DNA of 64,000 nt from JAAYVZ01 sp035384965 (GCA_035384965.1 DAOOJE010000002.1:62001-126000), one strand, 5' to 3'; positions 48,855 through 57,972 are shown, counted from the first letter of the stretch. A program made the numbers and translations. Notes: generated by a model not told the origin, from the letters alone.

Positions 48855-51611
48855 GTGGATCGACGGGACGCCACAGAAGCGCTCGAGGGAGGTGCCGGGC
48901 GCCACTCTCGGTGCGCACGGCGTGGCCCTCTTGCGGTGCTCGCCTTGGTGCTCGTCGTCGCGGCAGCGGTGCGAGTCGTCGGCATCGGCGAGCTGCCTGC
49001 GGGTCTCTTCTGCGACGAGGCGGCGCTCGGATACAACGCCTGGGCCATCCTCCACACGGGCCAGGACGAGAACGGCGTTCGCTTCCCCCTCTTCGTGTGG
49101 TCGTTTGGCGGCTTCAAGAACCCTGTCTTCATCTACACCGCGATGTTGCCCGTCGGTCTGCTTGGGCTTTCGGAGACCTCCGTGCGCCTTACCTCCGCTC
49201 TGTTTGGAGTCTTGACGGTGCTCGCGCTCTACCTGCTGGGAAAGGAGCTGGGCGGCGCGCGACTCGGCCTCATCGCGGCCGGCCTCCTCGCCGTCACTCC
49301 TTGGCACGTCCACTTCAGCCGAATCGCCTTCGAGCTGATCTCGTTTCCCTTTCTCTTCGTCCTCGGCCTCTGGCAGCTCGTGCGCTTCGTCCACGGTCGC
49401 CGGTCGCTGCCCCTGGCGATGCTCCTGCTTGCCCTGACCCCTTATGCGTACGCCATCGCCAAGCTTTTCGTACCGCTTTTCCTCGTCGCGTTCGTCGCGC
49501 TCTTCCCCGAAACGGTGTGGCGGCGGTGGCGCGAGTGGCTGGCGGGGGGCCTGGTGTTCGCAGCGGTGTGCGCTCCCCTCGTGGTCTTCGAGGTGAAGAA
49601 CCGCGACCGCGGCTCGCGCTACTTCGCACTCAACTCAATTTTCCGGGACGGGGGTTCCCAAGCCGCTGTGGCTCGCCGCTTCACCAGAAACTATCAGGCG
49701 TTCTTTTCGCCCAGCTTTCTTTTCGAAGAGGGCGACCCCAACGCTCGCCACGCCGTCCGTCAGCACGGCGAGCTCTACCCGTTTTTCGCGCCGCTGCTGG
49801 TCGCCGGCGCCGGTTCCTTGCTGGCGCGGCGGCGCCGGGTTTTCTGGTTGCTGCCGGCGTGGCTCGCCGCGTATCCGGTGGGTGCCAGCCTGATGACCGA
49901 GATACCGAGCGCCTCCCGCGGTTTCATCGGTGTCGCCGCGTTCGTCCTGCTGGCTGCCGAAGGCGTCGACGGACTGTTCCGCCTCGCGGGACGGCTGGCC
50001 CGCAGGCCGCTCACTCGCCGGGCCGCGACGACGACTGTGGCGGCCGGCCTTGGGGCCGCTCTGCTGCCCGCCGCCGTGGACTACGCGACCTCGTACGTCT
50101 TCGTGTACCCACGATACTCCGCGCCGTCCCTCTACGGCTTCGAGTACGGTCTCCGCGACGCCATCCAGTCCATGGAGAGGCTCCGCGGCGAGTATGAGCA
50201 GCTTGCTCTGACGGCCACAGGGACGCTGGAGCCCTATATCTTTGCGCTTTTCTACACGCGCCGGGATCCCCGCGAGTTTGCCGCGACGCGCAACAGCGGC
50301 TACCTCGAGGTCGACCCGATGGACTTCGACCGTCTGGATCTGCGTCGCCGCACCCTCATCGCCTTGCGCCCGGAGGATCTCGTTTTGTTTTCCGACTTCA
50401 CGGTGCGCGACCGGGTGCTGGGTCCCGGCGCCCGCCTCGAATACCTGATCACGGAAGTCCGGCGCCACACGGCCTTCGTGCGCGACTGGTCGATCCTCGG
50501 CCCCCTGGCCAACCCTGACGGCCTCGGCATCGACCAGGACCCGGGACCGCTCGACCCGCCCGAGCGGGTCGTCCGGCCGGATCCGCTCGGCGATGCGTAC
50601 TGGGCGCCCGTGCGTACTCGATCGTGCTATCTCGATCTCGCGGACCTTTTCGCGGAGGCCAATCCCGGCTTCGATGCCGGTGTGAAGCGGGCGTGTGCCG
50701 AGGTGTTCACCAGCGCCACGACCTCGGAGGGCGGCGTGGCCTGGCTCGAGCTGCGAGCCGGCGCGGCCGAGGCGCTGGTCTGGGTGAACGCCGCTCGCGT
50801 CACACCGTGGGTGGTGCGGTCCGGCGATGCCCCCGTCCGTTTCCCGGTCCGGTTGCGTGCGGGGGCCAACTCGATCGTCGTTCGCACCTGCCACTCCCAG
50901 GGTGAGTGGCGCCTCAGGCTTCGTCTCGTGGATGCGGAGGGGCGCGACCTGCCCGGTGTGACCTATGCGGGTACCCTGGAGGAGGCGCGAGGCGAGCCTG
51001 CACGGCCTCTGGCAGCGCCGCAGCACTTGCAGGTTGTCGAGGGGTTTGCGCAGTCGGTCTCGGCGCCCAACTCGGCCGACATGTACGGCGACTACCGGGG
51101 CGGTTGTCCCTCCAGGTGGATCTACGCCAGAGATGCAGGAGCCGGTCTCGTCTGGAAGACCGCGGCGCCGAGCGAGAGCCTGCCGGCCGCGCTGGTGTTC
51201 ACGGCTTCGATGGGAGAAGCACCGGGCACCGCGGAGCTGTGGGTGGATCGGCGGTACGCGCTGACCTTCGATCTCGGCGACGACTTCGCCGCGCGCGCCT
51301 GGTCGCGTGGCCGCTACGGGCTCATCTTCGTTCGCCGCGGAATGTTCGCGGGTAGCTCCGGGTTTTGTGTCGTTCTCCTGCCCGAGGAGGCGGTGCAGGT
51401 CGGGCAGCCCATAGAGCTGGCGGTGCGCGGGCTGCGGGCTCGAGGCGACGGCGATCCCTGGTTCATGGTCAAGGAGCGCACCGACACCGCGCGCCACGAG
51501 CACGTGGATGCCGCCGCCGTGCGAGCCTGGCTGGACCTCCAGGCGTCCTCGCTGTCACACGCCGAGGCGGCGGCGCAGGAGCAGACCGAGGGTGGCGGCG
51601 GCGGTGCGTAG
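48855..51611 (+). CDS. ArnT/PMT-type membrane glycosyltransferase with large C-terminal domain
   Basis: The 918-residue protein starts with a membrane segment, then LPAGLFCDEAALGYNAWAIL. The Asp-Glu pair there is the catalytic-type motif of GT39/GT83 enzymes such as ArnT. About twelve membrane segments extend to about residue 420. The remaining 500 residues are soluble and beta-rich, with a jelly-roll-like repeat around VWVNAARVTPWVV and NSIVVRTCHSQGEWRL. Beside the arn operon it is a candidate for the final transfer of aminoarabinose or another lipid-linked sugar, which is inference. The GTG at 48855 is preferred. An ATG at 48735 overlapping the sensor stop would add 40 polar residues. Its last 57 bases overlap the convergent GT2 gene. 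Confidence 0.78.
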   Translation: MDRRDATEALEGGAGRHSRCARRGPLAVLALVLVVAAAVRVVGIGELPAGLFCDEAALGYNAWAILHTGQDENGVRFPLFVWSFGGFKNPVFIYTAMLPVGLLGLSETSVRLTSALFGVLTVLALYLLGKELGGARLGLIAAGLLAVTPWHVHFSRIAFELISFPFLFVLGLWQLVRFVHGRRSLPLAMLLLALTPYAYAIAKLFVPLFLVAFVALFPETVWRRWREWLAGGLVFAAVCAPLVVFEVKNRDRGSRYFALNSIFRDGGSQAAVARRFTRNYQAFFSPSFLFEEGDPNARHAVRQHGELYPFFAPLLVAGAGSLLARRRRVFWLLPAWLAAYPVGASLMTEIPSASRGFIGVAAFVLLAAEGVDGLFRLAGRLARRPLTRRAATTTVAAGLGAALLPAAVDYATSYVFVYPRYSAPSLYGFEYGLRDAIQSMERLRGEYEQLALTATGTLEPYIFALFYTRRDPREFAATRNSGYLEVDPMDFDRLDLRRRTLIALRPEDLVLFSDFTVRDRVLGPGARLEYLITEVRRHTAFVRDWSILGPLANPDGLGIDQDPGPLDPPERVVRPDPLGDAYWAPVRTRSCYLDLADLFAEANPGFDAGVKRACAEVFTSATTSEGGVAWLELRAGAAEALVWVNAARVTPWVVRSGDAPVRFPVRLRAGANSIVVRTCHSQGEWRLRLRLVDAEGRDLPGVTYAGTLEEARGEPARPLAAPQHLQVVEGFAQSVSAPNSADMYGDYRGGCPSRWIYARDAGAGLVWKTAAPSESLPAALVFTASMGEAPGTAELWVDRRYALTFDLGDDFAARAWSRGRYGLIFVRRGMFAGSSGFCVVLLPEEAVQVGQPIELAVRGLRARGDGDPWFMVKERTDTARHEHVDAAAVRAWLDLQASSLSHAEAAAQEQTEGGGGGA

Positions 51612-52316
51612 GACGCGCATCTTGCTGCGCCCCTGCTTTCGATCGTAGCGCAGGAACAGCGGTACCTCCGCGAAGACGACCCGAGGTCGGAGGGCACGCA
51701 GTGCGAGCAGCAGGTCGCACTGTACCTGGAAGCCGGAGGAGGACACGATGGTATCGCCGGTGCGCTCGCGGACCCGCTGGAGGGCGGACCGGCGGTACGC
51801 GCGGAAGCCGCAGGTGAAGTCGCGGACGCCGCGCGTCGGAAACAGGGATGCCACGAGGAGGGCTGCGGCCACCGAGATCCAGCGTCTGACAAGCGGGACC
51901 CCGATGACGCGCGCACCCGGCCGGAAACGCGAGGCGATGACGACGTCGGCCCCCTCCGCGATCCTGGCCAGCATGGTTTCCACGAGCTCCACCGGGTGTG
52001 TGTCGTCGGCGTCCATCGTGACGATCACGGCGTCCTCGGGCGAGATTTCCAAAGCGCGGCGAAGACCGTCCGCGAGCGTCCGACCCAGGCCGAGGTTGCG
52101 CTCGTGGACGACGAGGTCGACGGACATGGCTGAGGCAGCGGCCGCAACGGCGTGGCGCGAGCCGTCGGTGCTGCCGTCGTCGACCACGACCGTACGGACG
52201 TGCCAGGTGAGGTGGCGGCTCGCCAGCTCCCGGATGCGACCGAGGAGCGCTGGAAGGCATGCCTCCTCGTTGAACGCCGGGAGGACGATGGTGATGGCCC
52301 GGGGTGTCGCGTCCAT
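51555..52316 (-). CDS. Dolichol-phosphate-mannose-synthase-like glycosyltransferase (GT2)
   Basis: The 253-residue product has the GT-A fold of DPM1-like enzymes: ITIVLPAFNEEACLPALL, VVVDDGSTDGS, ERNLGLGRTLADGLRRAL, the metal-binding DADD in TMDADDTHPVEL, and DFTCGFRAYRRSAL. It has no C-terminal membrane segments, unlike ArnC. It likely loads a sugar on a polyprenyl phosphate for a GT39-type partner such as the neighbouring enzyme. The ATG at 52316 is used; a GTG at 52334 is possible. No clear ribosome site. Its 3' end overlaps the convergent glycosyltransferase by 57 bases. Confidence 0.86.
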   Translation of the reverse strand: MDATPRAITIVLPAFNEEACLPALLGRIRELASRHLTWHVRTVVVDDGSTDGSRHAVAAAASAMSVDLVVHERNLGLGRTLADGLRRALEISPEDAVIVTMDADDTHPVELVETMLARIAEGADVVIASRFRPGARVIGVPLVRRWISVAAALLVASLFPTRGVRDFTCGFRAYRRSALQRVRERTGDTIVSSSGFQVQCDLLLALRALRPRVVFAEVPLFLRYDRKQGRSKMRVLRTAAATLGLLLRRRLGV

Positions 52317-52511
52317 GGCCGAGGAGGACAGCACACAGGCGGTGAACCTGTCAACCGCGGCGTCCGGAAGTCGGGTCCGGAGGCCGGGTGCGGGGCCGAA
52401 GGCATGAAGGCGAGCCAGAGGCTCGAGCGAGGCTTTCGCGGAGCGGGCCGGGATGGCGCGGGCTGCCCGAAGGTGCCTCGTCGCTCATCGGAACGCCGCC
52501 ACGTTGCGTGC

Positions 52512-52517
52512 TACTAT
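52512..52517 (+). promoter_or_regulatory. Candidate extended -10 element (TGC-TACTAT) for the arn operon
   Basis: TGCTACTAT forms an extended -10, 45 bases before the arnB ATG. No PhoP- or PmrA-box-like direct repeat was recognised upstream. Confidence 0.45.
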
Positions 52518-52562
52518 CCGCGCCGCCCGGCGGGGCAGCCGCGGGCGGGGTTCGGGAGTCGC

Positions 52563-53735
52563 ATGGGTGCGTTTTCGAAGCGGGCGGAGTTCCTGCCGTT
52601 CTCGCGGCCGACGATCCGGCAGGTCGAGATCGACGAGGTCGTGGCGACGCTGCAGTCGGGGTGGATCACCACCGGGCCGCGCGCCGAGCGGTTCGAGCGC
52701 GACTTCGCGGCGTACACGGGGTTTCCGCATGCGCTGGCGGTCTCCTCGGCCACGGCGGGGCTGCACATCGGGCTGCTCGCGCTGGGGCTGCGCCCGGGCG
52801 ACGAGGTCATCACGACGCCGATCACCTGGGCCGCCACGGTCAACATGATCGAGGCGCTGGGGGGCGTGCCGGTGTACGTGGACGTGCACCGCGACACCTT
52901 TCAGCTCGACGAGCGCCAGCTCTACAAGGCGCTGTCGCCGCGCACGGTGGGGATCATTCCGGTGCACTACGCCGGGGCGCCGTGCAACCTCGACCCGATC
53001 GCCAAGGTGGCGTGCGCCAGGGGGCTGTGGATCTTCGAGGACGCCGCGCACGGCGTGGGCACGCGGTACAAGGGGCGCCACGTCGGGTGCGACGACAGGC
53101 TGGGAGTGTTCTCGTTCCACCCGATCAAGAACATGACCACGGGCGAGGGTGGAGTGCTGGTGACGCGCGACGAGGAACTCGCCCGGCGGCTGCGGGCGCT
53201 GCGCTTCCACGGGCTCGAAAAGCAGGCGTGGAACCGATACGCGGAGGGCGGCACGCCACAGGTCGAGGTGGTGGCGCCGGGGTTCAAGTACAACTTCATG
53301 GACTTGCAAGCGGCGCTCGGGATCCACCAGCTCGCCGCGGTGGACGAGTTCAACGCGCGGCGGCGACAGCTCGCGGCGCTCTATGACCGACTGCTCGCCG
53401 AGGTGCCGGAAATCGAGCCGCTGGCGGTGCCGCACTACGACCACTTCCACACCCGCCACCTGTACGTGGTGAAGGTGCTGGACAGCGCCGGTGTCGCCCG
53501 CGACACCTTCATCGCCCGACTGAAAGCCCGCAACGTCGGCACTGGCATTCACTTCCGAGCCGTGCACACGCAGCCGTACTACGCCCAGAAGTACCCGCAG
53601 TGGGTGGGGAAGCTCCCCGTGGCGGAGTGGGTTTCGGCGCGTTTGTGCTCGCTTCCGCTCTTCCCGCTCATGACCGAGGACGACGTCGTGTACGTTGTCG
53701 AGGCGATCAAGGACGCGCTGGTGGAGGGCAGGTAG
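52563..53735 (+). CDS. arnB: UDP-4-amino-4-deoxy-L-arabinose aminotransferase ArnB
   Basis: ArnB is the PLP enzyme that converts UDP-4-keto-arabinose to UDP-L-Ara4N. The 390-residue product follows E. coli ArnB along its length: EFLPFSRPTI, SGWITTGPRAERFE, AVSSATAGLHIGLLAL, IPVHYAGAP, EDAAHGVGTRYKGRH, and the PLP lysine Lys189 in SFHPIKNMTTGEGG. The tail GTGIHFRAVHTQPYY and RLCSLPLFPLMTEDD is diagnostic for ArnB within the DegT/DnrJ family. GGGAG lies four bases before the ATG. First gene of the arn operon; arnC starts three bases after its stop. Confidence 0.93.
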   Translation: MGAFSKRAEFLPFSRPTIRQVEIDEVVATLQSGWITTGPRAERFERDFAAYTGFPHALAVSSATAGLHIGLLALGLRPGDEVITTPITWAATVNMIEALGGVPVYVDVHRDTFQLDERQLYKALSPRTVGIIPVHYAGAPCNLDPIAKVACARGLWIFEDAAHGVGTRYKGRHVGCDDRLGVFSFHPIKNMTTGEGGVLVTRDEELARRLRALRFHGLEKQAWNRYAEGGTPQVEVVAPGFKYNFMDLQAALGIHQLAAVDEFNARRRQLAALYDRLLAEVPEIEPLAVPHYDHFHTRHLYVVKVLDSAGVARDTFIARLKARNVGTGIHFRAVHTQPYYAQKYPQWVGKLPVAEWVSARLCSLPLFPLMTEDDVVYVVEAIKDALVEGR

Positions 53736-53738
53736 GCG

Positions 53739-54686
53739 GTGGGCGAGCCTGGCCTTTCGGTGGTGGTGCCGGTGTTCAACGAGGAGGCCAACCTCCCCGA
53801 GCTGCTGCGCCGGCTGACCGCGGCGCTCGAAGCGCTGGGGAGGCCGTTCGAGGTCATCCTCGTCAACGACGGGAGCCGCGACCGCTCGCTCGCCATCCTG
53901 CGCGAGGCGGCGGCGGCCGACCGGCGCCTCACGGTGATCGACTTCAACCGCAACTACGGCCAGCACGCGGCGGTGTTCGCCGGCTTCGAGGCAGCGCGGG
54001 CGCCGGTCATCGTCACCCTCGACGCCGATCTCCAGAATCCGCCGGAGGAGATCGCCAAGCTGGTGGCCAAGGCCGACGAGGGGTACGACGTCGTGGGCTC
54101 GGTGCGGGTGCAGCGCCAGGACAGCCTCTTCCGCCGGCTCGCCTCGCGGGTCGTGAACCGGCTAACGGCGCTCGCCACCGGGGTGCAGCTCTCCGACTAC
54201 GGCTGCATGCTGCGGGCGTACCGCCGCGAGGTCGTCCAGGCGCTGTGCCGCTCCCAGGAGGTGCGGACGTTCATCCCGGTGCTGGCGGACATGTTCGCGG
54301 GCAGGGTCACCGAGGTGCCGGTGGCGCACGCCGAGCGCGCGGCTGGAGAGAGCAAGTACAGCCTGTGGAAGCTCATCAAGCTGCAGTTCGACCTCATGAC
54401 GAGCTTCACCACCTGGCCGCTCAAGCTCACGATGGCCCTCGGGCTCGCCATGGCCGCCGCGTCCATGGCGGTCGCCGGCGTGCTCATCGCCGGCCGGCTC
54501 ATTTACGGCCACGACTGGGCGGTGTCGGGGGTGTTCACGGTGTTTGCCGTGCAGTTCTTTTTCATGGGCGTGCTCCTGTTCGCGCTCGGCCTGCAGGGCG
54601 AGTACATCGGTCGCATCTACATGCAGGTGCGCCGGCGCCCGCGCTACATCATCCGCGAGATCATCGGCCGGAGAGACGCGCCGTGA
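53739..54686 (+). CDS. arnC: Undecaprenyl-phosphate 4-deoxy-4-formamido-L-arabinose transferase ArnC
   Basis: ArnC moves formyl-aminoarabinose from UDP to undecaprenyl phosphate. The 315-residue protein has a GT2 domain with SVVVPVFNEEANLPELL, VNDGSRDRS, NYGQHAAVFAGF, LDADLQNPPEEI and KADEGYDVVGSVR, then DYGCMLRAYRR and AERAAGESKYSLW. Two C-terminal membrane segments (about 230-300) end in LQGEYIGRIYMQVRRRPRY. These match E. coli ArnC closely. The GTG start follows arnB by three bases; GGAGG lies 11 bases upstream. A 102-base gap of low-complexity sequence follows before arnA. Confidence 0.93.
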   Translation: MGEPGLSVVVPVFNEEANLPELLRRLTAALEALGRPFEVILVNDGSRDRSLAILREAAAADRRLTVIDFNRNYGQHAAVFAGFEAARAPVIVTLDADLQNPPEEIAKLVAKADEGYDVVGSVRVQRQDSLFRRLASRVVNRLTALATGVQLSDYGCMLRAYRREVVQALCRSQEVRTFIPVLADMFAGRVTEVPVAHAERAAGESKYSLWKLIKLQFDLMTSFTTWPLKLTMALGLAMAAASMAVAGVLIAGRLIYGHDWAVSGVFTVFAVQFFFMGVLLFALGLQGEYIGRIYMQVRRRPRYIIREIIGRRDAP

Positions 54687-54788
54687 GGCCGGGCCCGTGC
54701 AGTGGCGACAGCAGCCCCTTCGGTCGAGCGTCGAAAGCCGGGAGTGGTTTCCTCCGGTCTCGGTCCTCCTCGTCTTCGGAGAAAGGTC

Positions 54789-55853
54789 TTGACTCTCGAC
54801 TCTGAGTTCTCGACTGGGCGGGCGGGGGCCGGGCGGACCGTCGTCTTCGGCTACCACACGATGGGGTGCCTGGGGCTCGCCGCCCTGCTGCGTCACGGTT
54901 TCGACGTGGTCGGCGTGATCACGCACCGCGACAACCCGCACGAGGAGGTGTGGTGGCCCTCGGTCGCCGAGGCGGCCAGCCAGCAGGGGATCCCGGTCCA
55001 CACTCCGGAGGACCCGCGCGACCCCGCCGTGGCCAGGCTGGTGGAAGCCCTCCGGCCCGATTTCATTTTCTCGTTCTACTACCGTCACCTCATCCCGGCG
55101 CGCGTGCTCGCGCTCGCACGGCGCGGGGCGCTCAACCTGCACGGCTCGCTGCTGCCGCGCTACCGCGGCCGGGCGCCGGTCAACTGGGTCCTCGTCAACG
55201 GCGAGAGCGAGACTGGCGTGTCGCTGCACCACATGGTGGCAAAGCCGGATGCAGGCGACCTCGTGGGCCAGGAGCGGGTGGCGATCGCCCCCGAGGACAC
55301 GGCTTACACGCTGTTCCGCAAGCTCGAGCCGGCGGCCGATCGCCTCCTCGACCGGCTGCTGCCGCGGCTGCTGGCAGGGACGGCGCCTCGGGTGCCGCTC
55401 GATCTCGTTGCCGGGTCTTACTTCGGCGGCCGCACGCCGGCGGACGGGCGCATCGACTGGAGGTGGCCCGCCGGGCGGGTGTACGACCTCGTCCGCGCCG
55501 TCACCCACCCGTACCCCGGGGCGTTCACCGAGCACGCCGGCGGGCAGCTCCTGGTCTGGTGGGCGCTGCCGGTGCCGCTCGAGCACGGCGCCGCCCCCGG
55601 CACCGTGCTGGCAGTCGAGCGCGAAGGAGTGCTCGTCGCGGCAGGCACCGGCGCCGCGCGGCTCGTGACGGTCCAGCTCCAGGGCGAGCCGGAGCTTCCG
55701 GCTGCATCGTGGGCCAGCATGGTCGGCCTGCAGGCTGGCGCGGTGATTGGCGCCGCAGCGGGCAGAGACTCAGGCCGGCCGCCGGCGGAGGCCGGACCTC
55801 GCCCCTCGGCCCCCACCTCCGGAATGACCAAAACCTCAGGAGACCCGTCGTGA
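54789..55853 (+). CDS. arnA: UDP-Ara4N formyltransferase (N-terminal half of ArnA as a separate gene)
   Basis: This protein formylates UDP-Ara4N using 10-formyl-tetrahydrofolate. Its sequence follows ArnA residues 1-300: TVVFGYHTMGCLGLAALL, FIFSFYYRHLIP, the catalytic NLHGSLLPRYRGRAPVNW and GVSLHHMVAKPDAGD, and GRTPADGRIDW. The Asn/His/Asp catalytic set is complete. A Pro-rich tail of about 35 residues ends it. The start is uncertain. TTG at 54789 has GGAG seven bases upstream; a GTG at 54702 would add 29 low-complexity residues. The stop overlaps the dehydrogenase gene as GTGA, so the split ArnA halves are probably made together. Confidence 0.88.
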   Translation: MTLDSEFSTGRAGAGRTVVFGYHTMGCLGLAALLRHGFDVVGVITHRDNPHEEVWWPSVAEAASQQGIPVHTPEDPRDPAVARLVEALRPDFIFSFYYRHLIPARVLALARRGALNLHGSLLPRYRGRAPVNWVLVNGESETGVSLHHMVAKPDAGDLVGQERVAIAPEDTAYTLFRKLEPAADRLLDRLLPRLLAGTAPRVPLDLVAGSYFGGRTPADGRIDWRWPAGRVYDLVRAVTHPYPGAFTEHAGGQLLVWWALPVPLEHGAAPGTVLAVEREGVLVAAGTGAARLVTVQLQGEPELPAASWASMVGLQAGAVIGAAAGRDSGRPPAEAGPRPSAPTSGMTKTSGDPS

Positions 55854-56875
55854 ACATCCTCATTCTCGGCGTCAACGGCTTCATCGGCAACGCACTCACC
55901 CGCCGCATCCTGGAGACCACCGACTGGCAGGTCTACGGAATGGACCTCTCGGCTTCCAAGCTCGAGCACTCGCTCGGGCACGAGCGGTTTCACTTCCTCG
56001 AGGGCGACATCACGATCAACAAGGAGTGGATCGAGTACCACGTCAAGAAGTGCGACGTGGTGCTGCCGCTCGTCGCCATCGCCACGCCGGCCGTGTACGT
56101 GAAGGAGCCGCTGCGGGTGTTCGAGCTCGACTTCGAGGAGAACCTGCGGGTCATCCGCCAGTGCGTGAGGTACGGCACGCGGGTGGTGTTCCCGTCGACC
56201 TCAGAGGTCTACGGCATGAGCACGGACCCCGAATTCGACGAGGACACGAGCCCGCTCGTGCTCGGCCCGATCAGCAAGCCCCGCTGGATCTACTCGTGCT
56301 CGAAGCAGCTCCTGGACCGGGTCATTGCCGCTTACGGGCAGCAGGAGGGCCTGCGCTACACGCTGTTCCGGCCGTTCAACTGGATCGGTCCCAAGCTCGA
56401 CGACATCGACGCCGCCAAGGAAGGGTCCTCGCGGGTCGTGACGCAGTTCATCATCGATTTGTTCCGGGGCGAGCCCATCCACCTCGTGGACGGAGGCGCG
56501 CAAAAGCGCTGCTTCACCTGGGTCGGCGACGGCATCGACGGGCTCATGCGCATCATCGCCAACCCCGGCGGGGTGTGCGACACGCAGATCTTCAACCTCG
56601 GCAACCCGGCCAACGAGTGCTCGGTGGCCGAGCTGGCCGCCAGGCTCTGCCGCCTCTACGAGGCGCGGCGGGACCGCATTCCGAGCTGGACCGCACCGCG
56701 AATCCAGGCCGCCTCCTCCGAGACCTACTACGGCAAGGGCTACCAGGACATCTGGAGCCGCAAGCCGTCGATCCGCAAGGCGCAGGCACTGCTCGGCTGG
56801 AGACCGACGGTCAGCCTCGACGACGCCCTGGCCATGACGTTCGACGCCTTCCTCGACGACTGGTCGCGGTCCTGA
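55850..56875 (+). CDS. arnA: UDP-glucuronic acid oxidative decarboxylase (C-terminal half of ArnA as a separate gene)
   Basis: This SDR enzyme oxidises and decarboxylates UDP-glucuronate to UDP-4-keto-arabinose. The 341-residue product has the NAD-binding NILILGVNGFIGNAL, the ArnA-type LPLVAIATPAVYVKEPLRVF, FPSTSEVYGM, and the catalytic Tyr-x3-Lys in WIYSCSKQLLDRV. RPFNWIGPKLDDIDAA and EGSSRVVTQFI are hallmarks of ArnA dehydrogenase. The GTG at 55850 has AGGAG seven bases upstream and overlaps the formyltransferase stop by four bases. Its own stop overlaps the arnD start by one base. Confidence 0.93.
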   Translation: MNILILGVNGFIGNALTRRILETTDWQVYGMDLSASKLEHSLGHERFHFLEGDITINKEWIEYHVKKCDVVLPLVAIATPAVYVKEPLRVFELDFEENLRVIRQCVRYGTRVVFPSTSEVYGMSTDPEFDEDTSPLVLGPISKPRWIYSCSKQLLDRVIAAYGQQEGLRYTLFRPFNWIGPKLDDIDAAKEGSSRVVTQFIIDLFRGEPIHLVDGGAQKRCFTWVGDGIDGLMRIIANPGGVCDTQIFNLGNPANECSVAELAARLCRLYEARRDRIPSWTAPRIQAASSETYYGKGYQDIWSRKPSIRKAQALLGWRPTVSLDDALAMTFDAFLDDWSRS

Positions 56876-57807
56876 TGAGCGACGACCACCCAGGCGACGG
56901 TCTTCCAGGCGAGCGGCTGCTCGGGCTTCGCATCGACGTCGACACCCACGACGGCATGCGCGATGGGGTGCCGAGTCTGCTCGCCACGCTGGCGCGGCAT
57001 CGGGTGCGGGGAACCTTTTACCTGTCGATGGGGCCCGATCGCTCGGGGCTGGCCGTGCTCAACCTGCTGCGGCCGGGCTTCTTCGCCAAGATGCGCCGCA
57101 CCCGGGCAGCGAGCCTGTACGGCTGGCGCACGGTGCTGTCGGGCACGCTCCTGCCGGCCCGGCCGATCGCCACGGCGTTCCCGGCCGTGGCTCGACGCAT
57201 CGTCGAGGAGCGGCACGAGGTGGGCGTGCACGCCTGGGACCATCGGATGTGGCAGGATCGCCTGCCTCGGCTCACGGCTCGCGAGGTCGAGGGCCACCTC
57301 GACCGCGGGCGGGAGGCGTTCGGCCGCCTCCTCGGGACGCTGCCGACGACCTTTGCGGCGCCGGCGTGGTTCACCGACGAGCGGGCGCTCGCCCACCAGG
57401 AGACGCTCGGGCTCGTCTTCGCCAGCGATTGCCGGGGGGACGAGCCGTTTTTGCCGGTCGTGGCCGGCCGGACGCTGCGGACGCCGCAGATCCCGACCAC
57501 TTTGCCGACGCTCGACGAGGCGCTGGGCGAGCGCTGCGAGACGGCCTCCGAATACTTCGATCTCGTGCTCGCCAAGGCGCTCCTGCAGGCGTGGCCGGTG
57601 CTCACCGTCCACGCGGAGACCGAGGGCGGCCCGTACGCGGCCGACCTCAACGCGTTTCTCGGCAAGGCCGCGCGGGCGGAACTGCGCGTGGTGCCGCTCG
57701 GCGAGCTGCTGGCCGCTCGCCTCGCGACCGGAGAGAGCTTGCCAGCGCGCCAGATGGGGTACGGCGAGGTCGACGGCCGCCACGGCCGAGTCTCCCGGCC
57801 GCTCTGA
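56875..57807 (+). CDS. arnD: 4-deoxy-4-formamido-L-arabinose-phosphoundecaprenol deformylase ArnD
   Basis: ArnD removes the formyl group from the lipid-linked sugar. The 310-residue polysaccharide-deacetylase-type protein has LGLRIDVDTHDGMRDGVP with the metal Asp, TFYLSMGPDRSG, AASLYGWRTVLSGT, VGVHAWDHRMWQ with the metal His residues, and FASDCRGDEPFLPV. QIPTTLPTLDEALG and TVHAETEGGPYA follow E. coli ArnD. It is the last arn gene. No ugd (UDP-glucose dehydrogenase) or arnE/F flippase gene lies in the window. Confidence 0.92.
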   Translation: MSDDHPGDGLPGERLLGLRIDVDTHDGMRDGVPSLLATLARHRVRGTFYLSMGPDRSGLAVLNLLRPGFFAKMRRTRAASLYGWRTVLSGTLLPARPIATAFPAVARRIVEERHEVGVHAWDHRMWQDRLPRLTAREVEGHLDRGREAFGRLLGTLPTTFAAPAWFTDERALAHQETLGLVFASDCRGDEPFLPVVAGRTLRTPQIPTTLPTLDEALGERCETASEYFDLVLAKALLQAWPVLTVHAETEGGPYAADLNAFLGKAARAELRVVPLGELLAARLATGESLPARQMGYGEVDGRHGRVSRPL

Positions 57808-57938
57808 CCCGCTCTTCCGCAACGGCCTTGCCGTGCGGCGAGCAGCGGCTGGCGATCGATGACGCGGGGGCAGAAGGAACGTTTCCTGGAAGCGTGCACC
57901 CGAAGACACCGAGAACCGCTCGCCGCGGCTCCCGGTCC

Positions 57939-57956
57939 CCGAGGTCCAAGCCTCGG
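57939..57956. terminator. Hairpin between convergent arnD and response-regulator genes
   Basis: CCGAGG and CCTCGG form a 6-base stem with a 6-base loop in the 165-base convergent gap. No U-run. Nothing else is visible in this gap. Confidence 0.3.
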
Positions 57957-57972
57957 CCTGGCAGTCGGCCTT

